Source of the DNA: Bordetella ansorpii
GTDB taxonomy: Bacteria; Pseudomonadota; Gammaproteobacteria; Burkholderiales; Burkholderiaceae_B
Direction of reading: 5' to 3'
DNA length: 64,000 nucleotides
NCBI RefSeq assembly: GCF_900078315.1
Contig: NZ_FKBS01000006.1
Location: forward strand, 124,001-188,000
The translations under genes were made by a program, and so were the position numbers. The notes under the pieces are model-generated. The model worked only from the letters and a program-made list of their open reading frames with translations, made no database searches and had not been told where the DNA came from. Positions 46,351 through 54,511 of the stretch are shown piece after piece; position 1 is the first letter of the stretch, and each line of letters starts with the position of its first letter.

Positions 46351-47298
46351 ATGCCAGACATCCAAACCCTGCTGCAGCAATACGGCGGCTGGCTGGTTTT
46401 CTTCAACGTGCTGGCCGAGCAGGCCGGCCTGCCCATTCCCGCCTTTCCCATGCTGGTGGCCGCCGGCGCGCTGGCCAAGGGCGTGAGCGGCTGGATCGCG
46501 GCGTGGCTGCTGGCAACGCTGGCCTGCGTGCTGGCCGACAGCGCGTGGTACCTGGCGGGCCAGCGCTATGGCGGCCGCCTGCTGGGCCTGGCGTGCAAGG
46601 TGTCGCTGTCGCAGGATTCATGCATCCGTACCTCGCAGAAGCTGTATCTGCGGGTGGGCGTGCGTTCGCTGCTGGTGGCGAAGTTCCTGCCGGGCGCGGG
46701 GGCGCTGTCCACCATCATGGCCGGGCTCACCGGCACGCCCTATCGGCGTTTCCTGGCCTACGACCTGGCCGGTTCGATGATCTGGGCGGGCCTGGGCGTG
46801 GCGGCCGGCGCGCTGTTTCACGAGGTGGTCAACGACATCCTGGATGTGCTGGACCGCTATGGCCTGTACGGCCTGCTGTTGATCGGCCTGGCGCTGGCGT
46901 TGTACGTGGCCATGCGCGCCTTGCGGCGGCTGGTGCTGGTGCGAACGCTCAAGCGCGTGCCGCGCCTGTCGGCCGACGAACTGCTGCGTTGGCAAGCCGA
47001 AGGCCGCACGCCCGTGGTCATCGACGTGCGGCCCGGCCTGTCGGATGCGATGCCGCGCATTCCCGGCTCGCTGCTGGCCGACACCAACGTCCGTCTGGCC
47101 GACCTGCCCCTGGATGAAGTGCCCGACCAGATCGTGGTCTATTGCTCGTGTCCCAACGAGATATCGGCCGCCCGCCTGGCCGCGCGGCTGCATGCCGCGG
47201 GTTTCACGCACATCTGGGCGTTGACCGGCGGCTACGAGGCCTGGGAACGCGCGGCCCGGGCTCACCCCGAGATGGCGCCCGCGGCTTACGGCGCATGA
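46351..47298 (+). CDS. DedA/VTT-domain membrane protein fused to a rhodanese domain
   Basis: A 315-residue two-domain protein. The N-terminal part (about 1-195) is a DedA-type membrane domain with NVLAEQAGLPIPAFPMLVAA, the re-entrant-loop motif VAKFLPGAGALSTIMAGLTG and several hydrophobic helices; these proteins act as lipid scramblases or in membrane homeostasis. The C-terminal part (about 215-310) is a rhodanese domain: PVVIDVRPGLSDAMPRIPGS, VYCSCPNEISAARLA with the candidate catalytic Cys, and LTGGYEAWERA. The catalytic loop has CSCP rather than CxxGxR, so sulfur-transferase activity is uncertain. The same fusion is known in proteobacteria. Start at 46351 fits the first membrane helix. Confidence 0.9.
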   Translation: MPDIQTLLQQYGGWLVFFNVLAEQAGLPIPAFPMLVAAGALAKGVSGWIAAWLLATLACVLADSAWYLAGQRYGGRLLGLACKVSLSQDSCIRTSQKLYLRVGVRSLLVAKFLPGAGALSTIMAGLTGTPYRRFLAYDLAGSMIWAGLGVAAGALFHEVVNDILDVLDRYGLYGLLLIGLALALYVAMRALRRLVLVRTLKRVPRLSADELLRWQAEGRTPVVIDVRPGLSDAMPRIPGSLLADTNVRLADLPLDEVPDQIVVYCSCPNEISAARLAARLHAAGFTHIWALTGGYEAWERAARAHPEMAPAAYGA

Positions 47299-47420
47299 CC
47301 GGCATGATGTTCGCCCTCCGACTCCCCGACCAGGCGAAGCCGCTTCAGGATGACCGGCCCGACGGCGCATAATGGCGGGCGCGGCCCGACAGAGGCGGCC
47401 GCGTCATCTCGGAGAATGCA

Positions 47421-48350
47421 ATGCGGATGTTGGTCTTGGGCGCCGGCGGCACCGGTGGATACTTCGGCGGACGCGCGGCGCAAGCCGGCGTGGACGTGAC
47501 CTTCCTGGTGCGCGAGGCGCGGGCCGGGAAACTGCGCCGCGACGGCCTGCGCATCAAGAGCCCGCTGGGCGACGCCACGCTGACCCCGCAACTGGCCGTG
47601 GCTGGCGACGTGGGTGGCCCCTACGACGTGGTGATGCTCAGTTGCAAGGCCTACGACCTGGACAGCGCCATCGAGGCGATCCGTCCCGCCGTGGGCGAGA
47701 ATACCGTCGTGCTGCCCATCCTGAACGGCATGCGCCAGTACGAGACGCTGGATGCGGCGTTCGGCGCGCATCGCGTGCTGGGCGGCCTGTGCCAGATCGT
47801 GGCCACCATGGGGCCCGAAGGCGAGGTCGTGCACATGGGCAAACATGCCAACCTGGTCTACGGCGAACGCGCGGGCGAAGCGCGCAGCGCACGCTGCGTG
47901 GCCATCGAGCAGGCACTGGCCGGCGTCAACTACACGCACCGTCTCAGCGACGACATCTACCAGGACATCTGGGAGAAGTACGTCGGCCTGACCACGCTGG
48001 CCGCCGCGACCTGCCTGATGCGCGGCACGATCGGCCAGATCGTGTCGTCCGACGGCGGCGAGGCCTTCATGCGCGCCCTGCTGCGCGAAAGCCAGTCGGT
48101 GTCGGCCGCCAACGGCCATCCCGTGCGCCCTGAGGCCGATGCGGCCGCGCTGAAGTCGCAGACCGACCCGACGTCGTCGCTGACCGCCTCGATGTTCCGC
48201 GACCTGAGCCAGGGCGGCCGGGTCGAGGCCGATCACCTGGTCGGCGACATGGTCCGCCGCGCCGACGTGGCGGGCGTGGATGTGCCCTACCTGCGCGTGG
48301 CCAACATCCACCTGCAGGTCTACCAGGCGCGCCGCGCCGCCGCGCAATGA
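47421..48350 (+). CDS. Ketopantoate reductase-like NAD(P)-dependent reductase
   Basis: A 309-residue member of the 2-dehydropantoate 2-reductase family. The Rossmann motif MLVLGAGGTGGYFGGRAAQA is at the start, followed by SCKAYDLDSAIEAI and the C-terminal helical domain WEKYVGLTTLAAATCLMRG. In true PanE the helix carries KxxxN; here it reads K-Y-V-G-L, so the Asn is absent. This favours one of the many side-branch reductases acting on other 2-oxo acids. The stop overlaps the start of the flavin reductase gene by four bases, indicating a shared transcript. Confidence 0.8.
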   Translation: MRMLVLGAGGTGGYFGGRAAQAGVDVTFLVREARAGKLRRDGLRIKSPLGDATLTPQLAVAGDVGGPYDVVMLSCKAYDLDSAIEAIRPAVGENTVVLPILNGMRQYETLDAAFGAHRVLGGLCQIVATMGPEGEVVHMGKHANLVYGERAGEARSARCVAIEQALAGVNYTHRLSDDIYQDIWEKYVGLTTLAAATCLMRGTIGQIVSSDGGEAFMRALLRESQSVSAANGHPVRPEADAAALKSQTDPTSSLTASMFRDLSQGGRVEADHLVGDMVRRADVAGVDVPYLRVANIHLQVYQARRAAAQ

Positions 48351-48976
48351 GTCCGGCAGGCTGTCCCGAAGGCGAGGCCGTGCCGCCCAGCGGATTGCCG
48401 CCCAGCGGCTTCGCGCCGGTCGACCTGCCGCGTTCGTACCTGCTGCTGAACCACGGTCCCACTGTGCTGGTGACCAGTGCGCATGCCGGCGAGCAGAACG
48501 TGATGGCCGCCGCCTGGGCCATGCCGCTGGATTTCGATCCACCCAAGATGCTGGTGGTGGTCGACAAAAGTACCCACACGCGCGGGCTGATCGAGGCCTC
48601 GGGCGAATTCACGCTGTGCGTGCCGGCGCGCGAGCAGGCCGACGCCGTGATGTACGTGGGCTCGCATTCCGCCCAGGCCGCCCAGGACAAGTTCCAGGCC
48701 GCGGGCCTGGTGGCCCGGCCCGCCAGCCGCGTCGGCGCGCCGCTGGTGCAGGGCAGCCTGGCCTGCCTCGAGTGCAAGGTGATCCCCGAGCCGCACAACG
48801 AGCAGCGCTACGACCTGTTCATCGGTGAAGTGGTCGCCGCCTGGGCCGATCCGGCCGCCTTCTCGGGCAACCGCTGGCATTTCCCCAGCCCCGAACGCCG
48901 CTCGCTGCATTACGTGGCGGGCGGATCGTTCTTCGAAACCGGTCCGGGCTTCGTCGTGCCCGGCAGCAAGGAGTAA
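48347..48976 (+). CDS. Flavin reductase-like protein (FMN-binding split barrel)
   Basis: A 209-residue protein of the flavin reductase-like family. The split-barrel part starts near residue 27 (RSYLLLNHGPTVLVTSAHAG), with WAMPLDFDPPKMLVVVDKST and SGEFTLCVPAREQADAV, typical FMN-binding blocks, and ends near YVAGGSFFETGPGF. The first 25 residues are a Gly/Pro-rich lead containing a small internal repeat (PPSGLPPSGF). It follows the reductase gene with an ATGA overlap and precedes the deoxyribosyltransferase by 4 bp. Function: probably flavin reduction for an unknown oxygenase; inferred from family only. Confidence 0.85.
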   Translation: MSPAGCPEGEAVPPSGLPPSGFAPVDLPRSYLLLNHGPTVLVTSAHAGEQNVMAAAWAMPLDFDPPKMLVVVDKSTHTRGLIEASGEFTLCVPAREQADAVMYVGSHSAQAAQDKFQAAGLVARPASRVGAPLVQGSLACLECKVIPEPHNEQRYDLFIGEVVAAWADPAAFSGNRWHFPSPERRSLHYVAGGSFFETGPGFVVPGSKE

Positions 48977-48980
48977 TGCC

Positions 48981-49481
48981 ATGACGCGTATCTATCTGGC
49001 CGGCTTCGACGTGTTCCTGGCCGATGCCGTGGCGCATGGCGAACGCCTGAAGGCGCTGTGCCGCCAGCATGGCCACGAAGGCCTGTTTCCCCTGGACAAC
49101 GCCGCGCCCGCGGGCATGACCGGCCGTGCGCTGGCCGAGTGGATCTATCGCCAGAACACGGCGCTGATCCGCCAGGCCGACGTAGTGATGGCCAACCTGG
49201 CTCCGTTCCGCGGCGCCGAACCCGATTCCGGCACGGCGTTCGAGGTGGGTTATGCCGTGGCGCTGGGCAAGCCGGTGTGGGGCTATACCGATCAGGCCGA
49301 GCCGCTGCTCGAGCAGGTGGGCGTGGGCGCCGACCCCGCCGATCCGGCGCGTACGGTGGACGCGCAGGGTTATACGGTCGAGGACTTCGGCCTGAACATG
49401 AACCTGATGCTGGCGTGCAGCGCCCGCATCGTGGTGGGCGACGCGGCGCAATGCCTGCGTGAGATGGCCCGGCCGCGCTAG
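48981..49481 (+). CDS. Nucleoside 2-deoxyribosyltransferase
   Basis: A 166-residue enzyme that exchanges the base of 2-deoxynucleosides. The start MTRIYLAGFDVFLADAVAHG, the nucleotide-handling region ADVVMANLAPFRGAEPDSGT and the catalytic Glu in DSGTAFEVGYAVALGKPVWG match the family. The longer open frame upstream is discarded because this start follows a GGAGTAATGCC region directly after the preceding stop. It is the last gene of a three-gene run. It may recycle bases brought in by the nucleoside importer encoded upstream on the other strand. Confidence 0.9.
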   Translation: MTRIYLAGFDVFLADAVAHGERLKALCRQHGHEGLFPLDNAAPAGMTGRALAEWIYRQNTALIRQADVVMANLAPFRGAEPDSGTAFEVGYAVALGKPVWGYTDQAEPLLEQVGVGADPADPARTVDAQGYTVEDFGLNMNLMLACSARIVVGDAAQCLREMARPR

Positions 49482-49508
49482 TTGCCGGCGCCCGGCTTGT
49501 ACGACTGA

Positions 49509-50186
49509 CTATGCGCGCGCCGTCTTCCTGCCAGCGCGCGCGCCCGATTTCTGGTGCGCGACGCCATAGGCTCGCAGAAAGGTTTCCACCCCGGACGTCG
49601 TCCAGCTTTCGATCTGTGCTTCCGATGGCCGGCTGTCCGGATGCAGCAGGCATTCCAACTGGGCTTCGCCGCGGATCAGACTGAGAAAGTGATTGGCCGC
49701 CACGTCCAGGCCGACCGTGCCCAGGTCTATGTCGCCACGTTCGATAGCCAGCGCCAGGTGCCGGGCGACCAGTTCGCAGACCGTGCGCGGACCCAGTACA
49801 AAGAATGTGCGCGCCAGCGCCGGAAAACGCGGCGCGGCGGCCACCACCACGCGCACCGTCGCCAGCCCGCGCGGCGACAGCGCCTGCAGCAGATAGGTGC
49901 GCCCGATCTCGGTCAGCATCGTCTGGATGGGGCCGGTGGCGAATTCGGTCTTGCGCATCTCGGCCACGACTTCGCCGCATTGATGCTCGATGGCCGCGAT
50001 GAACAGTGCTTCCTTGTTCTCGAAGTGCGCGTACATGGTCGCCTTCGAAACGCCAGCGGCCTGCTGGATCATGTCCGAGGTGGCCTCGGCAAAACCGTGT
50101 TGGAGAAACACGTCGCGGGCCGCTTCGAGGATCTTGGCGGCCTTGGCGTTCGCTCGGGCGGCGGGGGGAGGGGCAGGTAGGGACAT
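49509..50186 (-). CDS. TetR-family regulator of the adjacent efflux operon
   Basis: A 225-residue TetR repressor. The helix-turn-helix is at about residues 17-62 (AAKILEAARDVFLQHGFAEA, AGVSKATMYAHFENKEALF). The ligand domain is AefR-like, with a conserved C-terminal dimer region. It is divergent from the efflux genes. Two copies of the same operator lie between them, one over each predicted transcription start, so it should repress both transcripts and be released by an efflux substrate. Confidence 0.93.
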   Translation of the reverse strand: MSLPAPPPAARANAKAAKILEAARDVFLQHGFAEATSDMIQQAAGVSKATMYAHFENKEALFIAAIEHQCGEVVAEMRKTEFATGPIQTMLTEIGRTYLLQALSPRGLATVRVVVAAAPRFPALARTFFVLGPRTVCELVARHLALAIERGDIDLGTVGLDVAANHFLSLIRGEAQLECLLHPDSRPSEAQIESWTTSGVETFLRAYGVAHQKSGARAGRKTARA

Positions 50187-50189
50187 AAA

Positions 50190-50209
50190 ACTGTACCTTT
50201 CAGTTCAAT
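50190..50209. promoter_or_regulatory. TetR operator 1 (over the tetR promoter)
   Basis: ACTGTACCTTTCAGTTCAAT is an imperfect copy of operator 2, with the same left half and centre. It lies 4 bp before the TetR start. A minus-strand -10 box TAAAAT (50213-50208) overlaps its right end, so bound repressor would block tetR transcription. Confidence 0.6.
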
Positions 50210-50213
50210 TTTA

Positions 50214-50242
50214 TTGACAAGCAGGATTGTACAACCTAGCAT
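50214..50242 (+). promoter_or_regulatory. Promoter of the efflux operon
   Basis: TTGACA (50214-50219, perfect -35), a 17-bp spacer and TAGCAT (50237-50242, four of six). The expected transcription start, near 50249, falls inside operator 2. Confidence 0.65.
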
Positions 50243-50246
50243 GTGA

Positions 50247-50266
50247 ACTGTACCGTTCAGTACAGT
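50247..50266. promoter_or_regulatory. TetR operator 2 (over the efflux promoter start)
   Basis: ACTGTAC-CGTTCA-GTACAGT is a perfect 7-bp inverted repeat with a 6-bp centre. It begins 5 bp behind the -10 box of the efflux promoter, so a bound TetR dimer would stop initiation. Confidence 0.75.
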
Positions 50267-50278
50267 TTTGCTTGTCAA

Positions 50279-51844
50279 ATGATTTTTCCGTCCAGACACC
50301 ATTCGACCCTGCTGACGCTCCCGCTGGCGGCCGCCCTGCTGGCGGGCTGCTCCGTGGGGCCCGATTTCCAGCCTCCCGCCCCGGCCTTGCAGGCCGTGCA
50401 GCTCGCGCCGCGTCCGGATGCCCTCCACGCGCAGGCCGCCGTGTCGCCCGATGCCGTCCCGCGCCGGTGGTGGACCCTGTTCGGCGATCCGGTGCTGGAT
50501 CGATTGCTGGCCGGGGTGTGGGACACCAATCTGGATCTGCAGGCGGCGTCGGCGCGCCTGGCGCAAAGCCGCGCCAGATACGGCGTCGCCGTCGCCGGGC
50601 TGTATCCGCGGGTCGATGCCGGCGGCAGCTATGCGCGCCAGCGGCTGAGCGAGTACGGCCCGATGGCCGCGCTGGGCGCGCCGACCGACCCGACCGATCT
50701 CTGGCAGACCGGTTTCGATGCCCACTGGGAGATCGACCTGTGGAATCGCCAGGGCCGGCTGAACGAAGCCGCGCTGGCGCGCATGCAGGCGCAGGTCTAC
50801 CAGCGCGAAGCTGTCCGCGTGACGTTGGCGGCCGAGATCGCCCGCAACTATCTGGTGCTGCGCGGCGTGCAGCAGCGCCTGGACATCGCCCGGCAGAACG
50901 AGGCCCTGGCGCAGCACATGGTGCAGTTGGTGCAGACGCGGCAGCGCAACGGCGTGGCCACGCGCTTCGACCTGGCCGCCGCGCAAGCGCAACTGGCCAA
51001 GGTGCAGGCGTTGGCGCCCGAACTGTCGCAACGCCAGCATGCGTTGATGAACGCGCTGGCGCTGTCCAGCGGCCAAGCGCCGCGCCAGCTGGATGCGCTG
51101 CTGGCCCCCACGGGCACGATGCCGCGGGCGCCGGACCACGTCGGCGTGGGCCTGCCGTCCGAGCTGGCGCACCGCCGGCCCGACATCCTGGAGGCCGAAG
51201 CCGCCTTGCATGCGGCCACCGCCGACATCGGTGCGGCCCAGGCCGATTTCTATCCCCGCATCACGCTGGGCGGATCATTTGGCCTGCAATCGCTGGACGA
51301 CGACAATCTTGGTCACTGGGGCGCGCGCAACTTCGCCATCGGCCCGTCCATTCATCTGCCCATCTTCGAAGGCGGCCGCCTGACGCGCACGCTGGAACTG
51401 ACCCGCGCCAGCCAGCAGGCCGCGGCCATCCATTACCGCAAGACCGTGCTGCAGGCCTGGCATGAAATCGACAATGCATTGAACGCGCGCGGCGCGCAGT
51501 ACCAGCAGCACGACGCGTTGGCCAAGGCCTACGAACATTCGCGCGAGGCATTCGCCGCCACGCAGAGCCAATACCGGAACGGCGTGGCCGACTACGTGGG
51601 CGTGCTGGTCGCGCAGCAGGCATTGCTGAGGGATCAACTGGCGCTGTCCGACAGCACGACGGCGGTCGGCACGTCGCTGGTGGCGCTTTACAAGGCTCTG
51701 GGAGGCGGCTGGGATCCCGGCCTGGGCCCGGACCCGGAGGCAGCCGCGGCGGCTTCCGGCCATGGCGCCGAGCCTGCGGATGCCTTGCATGCTCCGGTTC
51801 GATCGCAAACCTCGGCAACGCGTGGGCAGCCGTCCGCATCATGA
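50279..51844 (+). CDS. Outer-membrane efflux lipoprotein (NodT/OprM type)
   Basis: The outer-membrane channel of a tripartite efflux system, 521 residues. A lipoprotein signal ends LLAGC with the lipid-bearing Cys at residue 24. The two repeated OEP domains follow, including WWTLFGDPVLDRLLAGVWDT, ELAHRRPDILEAEAALHAAT and AQADFYPRITLGGSFGLQSL. A GTG at 50243 would give a longer frame, but it lies upstream of the predicted transcription start, so ATG 50279 is used; it has no clear Shine-Dalgarno. The C-terminal 50 residues are an unusual Ala/Ser-rich tail. Overlaps the MFS gene by four bases. Confidence 0.92.
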   Translation: MIFPSRHHSTLLTLPLAAALLAGCSVGPDFQPPAPALQAVQLAPRPDALHAQAAVSPDAVPRRWWTLFGDPVLDRLLAGVWDTNLDLQAASARLAQSRARYGVAVAGLYPRVDAGGSYARQRLSEYGPMAALGAPTDPTDLWQTGFDAHWEIDLWNRQGRLNEAALARMQAQVYQREAVRVTLAAEIARNYLVLRGVQQRLDIARQNEALAQHMVQLVQTRQRNGVATRFDLAAAQAQLAKVQALAPELSQRQHALMNALALSSGQAPRQLDALLAPTGTMPRAPDHVGVGLPSELAHRRPDILEAEAALHAATADIGAAQADFYPRITLGGSFGLQSLDDDNLGHWGARNFAIGPSIHLPIFEGGRLTRTLELTRASQQAAAIHYRKTVLQAWHEIDNALNARGAQYQQHDALAKAYEHSREAFAATQSQYRNGVADYVGVLVAQQALLRDQLALSDSTTAVGTSLVALYKALGGGWDPGLGPDPEAAAAASGHGAEPADALHAPVRSQTSATRGQPSAS

Positions 51845-53385
51845 CCGTGAACGCCGCAACGCCTGCCGGCGCGTCGCTCGCGCCGCAGCCCTCCGCCGCC
51901 GCGTTCGGCCCGCGCCTGGCCATCGGCTTGCTGGGCATCTTCATCGCCGCAGTGATGTCCGGCATCAACAGCCGCGTGGGATCCCTCGCCTTGGCCGACC
52001 TGCGAGGCAACCTGGGCCTGGGGATCGATGAGGCCTCGTGGTTGAGCACGGCCTACAGCGCGGGCGAACTGATCGCCATGCCGTTCGCCGCGTGGTTCGC
52101 GGTCACGCTGTCGCTGCGGCGCTTTCATTTGATGATGCTGGCGGTGATTGTCGCCATCGCCATCGTGCTGCCGTGGGCGCGAAGCCTGGAGTTGCTGATG
52201 GCGTTGCGCGCGGTGCAGGGCCTGGCAAGCGGCGCGCTGATTCCGTTGCTGATGATGGCGGCGTTGCGATTTCTTCCGCCCAGCCTGCGCCTGTATGCCT
52301 TGGCCATCTATTCGATGACCGCCACGTTCTCTCCGAACGTGGCGATCTGGCTGACGGGGCTGTGGACGGACCGGCTGTCCGATCTGCGCCTGGTGTACTG
52401 GCAGGTCGTGCCCGCCGCCCTGCTGGCCGCGCCGCTGGTGGCCTGGGGCATTCCGCAGGATCCCCCCAGGACAGAGCGATTCAAAGAAGCCAACGGGTTC
52501 GGCATGGCGTTCGGCGCATTGGGGCTGGCGCTGGTGGCGGTGACGCTGGACCAGGGCGGCAGGCTGGACTGGTTCCAGTCGCCCCTGATCGTGTGCGCGG
52601 CCGTGTGCGGTGCCGCCTGCCTGGGCATGTACCTGCTGACGGAATGGCATCATCCTGCGCCCTTCATCAAGCTGCAATTGCTGGAGCGGCGCAACCTTGG
52701 GCTGGGCTTCACCATCTTTTTCTTCCTGGTGGCGATCCTGCTGTCGGGTTCGCTGTTGCCGGTGTCGCACCTGACGCGCCAGTGGGAGTACCGCGCACTG
52801 CAGTCCGCGCCGATCGGGCTGTTGATCGGCTTGCCGCAACTGGTGCTGGCGCCCGCGGTGTCGCTGCTGCTGTACCGCAGATGGGTGGACGCCCGGTTCA
52901 CCCTGGCGTTGGGCTTGCTGTTGATTGCCGGGGCCTGCCTGCTGGGCAGCCACCTGACCCCTGAGTGGATGTGGCGGGAGTTTCTCGTGCCGCAGATGCT
53001 GCAGGCCGTTGGGCAGCCTCTGGCGGTGGTGTCCATGCTGTTCCTGGCCACCAGCGTGGTGCAGCCGACGGAAGGCGCCTACGTGTCCGGCATCGTGAAT
53101 CTGCTGCGCGCGCTGGCCTCGCTGGCCGGGTCCGCCGCGGTGTCGCGGCTGATGGAGCTGCGCGAGCGCTTTCACGCCGAGATGCTGCTCGACCAACTGG
53201 GGGGCGCCTCGGCACGAGGCCTGCATGAGCCGCCGGCCCTGGGCGCGGTCATCCATCAGCAGGCGGCCGTGCTGTCGCTGGCGGACGCGTACCGGGTGCT
53301 GGGGGTGGCCGCGCTGTTGCTGATTCCTTGCGCGCTGGTCATGCGATACGTCCCGGCGCCGCAGCCCCGGCCCCGTTCTTCCTGA
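51841..53385 (+). CDS. MFS drug efflux transporter (DHA2/EmrB type)
   Basis: A 514-residue inner-membrane antiporter with about fourteen hydrophobic segments, the DHA2 count. Visible are the motif region VMSGINSRVGSLALADLRGN, LGIDEASWLSTAYSAGELIA with the DHA2 Trp-Leu-Ser-Thr-Ala-Tyr block, and the ALRAVQGLASGALIPLLMMA motif. It works with the HlyD-type adaptor and the outer-membrane protein encoded on both sides. The start overlaps the previous stop (ATGA), so the pump is made in step with its channel. Confidence 0.94.
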   Translation: MTVNAATPAGASLAPQPSAAAFGPRLAIGLLGIFIAAVMSGINSRVGSLALADLRGNLGLGIDEASWLSTAYSAGELIAMPFAAWFAVTLSLRRFHLMMLAVIVAIAIVLPWARSLELLMALRAVQGLASGALIPLLMMAALRFLPPSLRLYALAIYSMTATFSPNVAIWLTGLWTDRLSDLRLVYWQVVPAALLAAPLVAWGIPQDPPRTERFKEANGFGMAFGALGLALVAVTLDQGGRLDWFQSPLIVCAAVCGAACLGMYLLTEWHHPAPFIKLQLLERRNLGLGFTIFFFLVAILLSGSLLPVSHLTRQWEYRALQSAPIGLLIGLPQLVLAPAVSLLLYRRWVDARFTLALGLLLIAGACLLGSHLTPEWMWREFLVPQMLQAVGQPLAVVSMLFLATSVVQPTEGAYVSGIVNLLRALASLAGSAAVSRLMELRERFHAEMLLDQLGGASARGLHEPPALGAVIHQQAAVLSLADAYRVLGVAALLLIPCALVMRYVPAPQPRPRSS

Positions 53386-53402
53386 TCGATAGAGATACGA
53401 AC

Positions 53403-54452
53403 ATGGCACTTCCCAAGTCCATCAAGATCGCAGGCGCGTGCGTGCTGGCCGCCTGCATCGCCGGCAGCTTCTACGTGCTGAACCGGCCTGCCTCCAGCGC
53501 ATCGGCGCAGGCGACCGACGATGCCTATGTCATGGCGGATATGACGCTGGTGGCGCCGCAGGTGGCGGGCCAGGTCGTCGAAGTCGCGGTGCGAGACAAC
53601 CAGGCTGTGCAGGCTGGCGATCTGCTGGCGCGGATCGACGACCGCGATTTCGTGCTGGCGGTGCAGAGCGCCCGCGCGCGCGTCTCCGAGACCGCGGCGG
53701 CCGTGCAGGGCTTGCAGGCGGAGATCGCGATGCAGGCTTCGGCCATCCGCCAGCGGCGGGCGGAGCTGGCCGCCAGCGAGGCCGAATTGACGCTGGCGCG
53801 CGCCGACGCGGCGCGCTATCGCAATCTGGCCAAGGACGGCGCCGGCACCGCGCAGGCCTATCAGCAGGCCGATGCCGCGTTGCGCATCCGGCAGGCCGCG
53901 CGCGACCGCAATGACGCGGCGTTGCAGGCCGAGACGCGCAAGACCGATACCTTGCAGGCGGCGCTGTTGAAGGCCCAGGCCACGGGGCAGACCGCCGCGG
54001 CCGCGCTGGAGCTGGCCCAGTTGCAACTGACGCGCACACGCATCGTGGCGCCGGTCGCCGGAACGGTGGGCGAGCGCGCGGTACGCGTGGGCAGCTTCGT
54101 GTCCATCGGCAAGCCCATCGTCACACTGGTGCCGTTGCAGGACATCTACATAGAGGCCAATTTCCGCGAGACGCAGTTGGCGCGCGTGCATGCGGGCCAA
54201 CCTGTCAGCATCGTCGTGGATGCCTTGCCGGGCCTGGCCTTCTCGGGTTCGGTCGAAAGCCTGGGGCCCGCCAGCGGAGTCAGTTATGCGCCGATTGCGC
54301 CGCACAACGCCACGGGCAATTTCACCAAGATCGTGCAGCGCCTGCCCGTGCGGATCGCGCTGGACCCGGGCCAGCCGGGGCTGGACCAGTTGCGCGTGGG
54401 CATGTCGGTGCAACCCGAAATCGACGTCGAAGCCGGGTCCGGCCGTTCCTGA
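53403..54452 (+). CDS. HlyD/EmrA-type membrane fusion protein
   Basis: The periplasmic adaptor joining the MFS pump and the outer-membrane channel, 349 residues. One N-terminal membrane anchor (about 9-27), then the biotinyl-lipoyl-like domain split by a long alpha-helical hairpin (about 90-205, rich in Ala, Arg and Gln). TRTRIVAPVAGTVGERAVRVG and the beta-barrel segment IYIEANFRETQLARVHAGQP follow. This is the EmrA layout. It starts 17 bp after the MFS gene and the operon ends at a hairpin. Confidence 0.94.
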   Translation: MALPKSIKIAGACVLAACIAGSFYVLNRPASSASAQATDDAYVMADMTLVAPQVAGQVVEVAVRDNQAVQAGDLLARIDDRDFVLAVQSARARVSETAAAVQGLQAEIAMQASAIRQRRAELAASEAELTLARADAARYRNLAKDGAGTAQAYQQADAALRIRQAARDRNDAALQAETRKTDTLQAALLKAQATGQTAAAALELAQLQLTRTRIVAPVAGTVGERAVRVGSFVSIGKPIVTLVPLQDIYIEANFRETQLARVHAGQPVSIVVDALPGLAFSGSVESLGPASGVSYAPIAPHNATGNFTKIVQRLPVRIALDPGQPGLDQLRVGMSVQPEIDVEAGSGRS

Positions 54453-54467
54453 GGTGGAGGCCGGCGG

Positions 54468-54496
54468 CATGGGCCGGCCGGTCTGGTCGGCCCATG
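54468..54496 (+). terminator. Terminator of the efflux operon
   Basis: Perfect 9-bp stem CATGGGCCG/CGGCCCATG with an 11-base loop, followed by TCTTTC, 15 bp behind the adaptor stop. Confidence 0.65.
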
Positions 54497-54511
54497 TCTT
54501 TCGAGGCGGCG

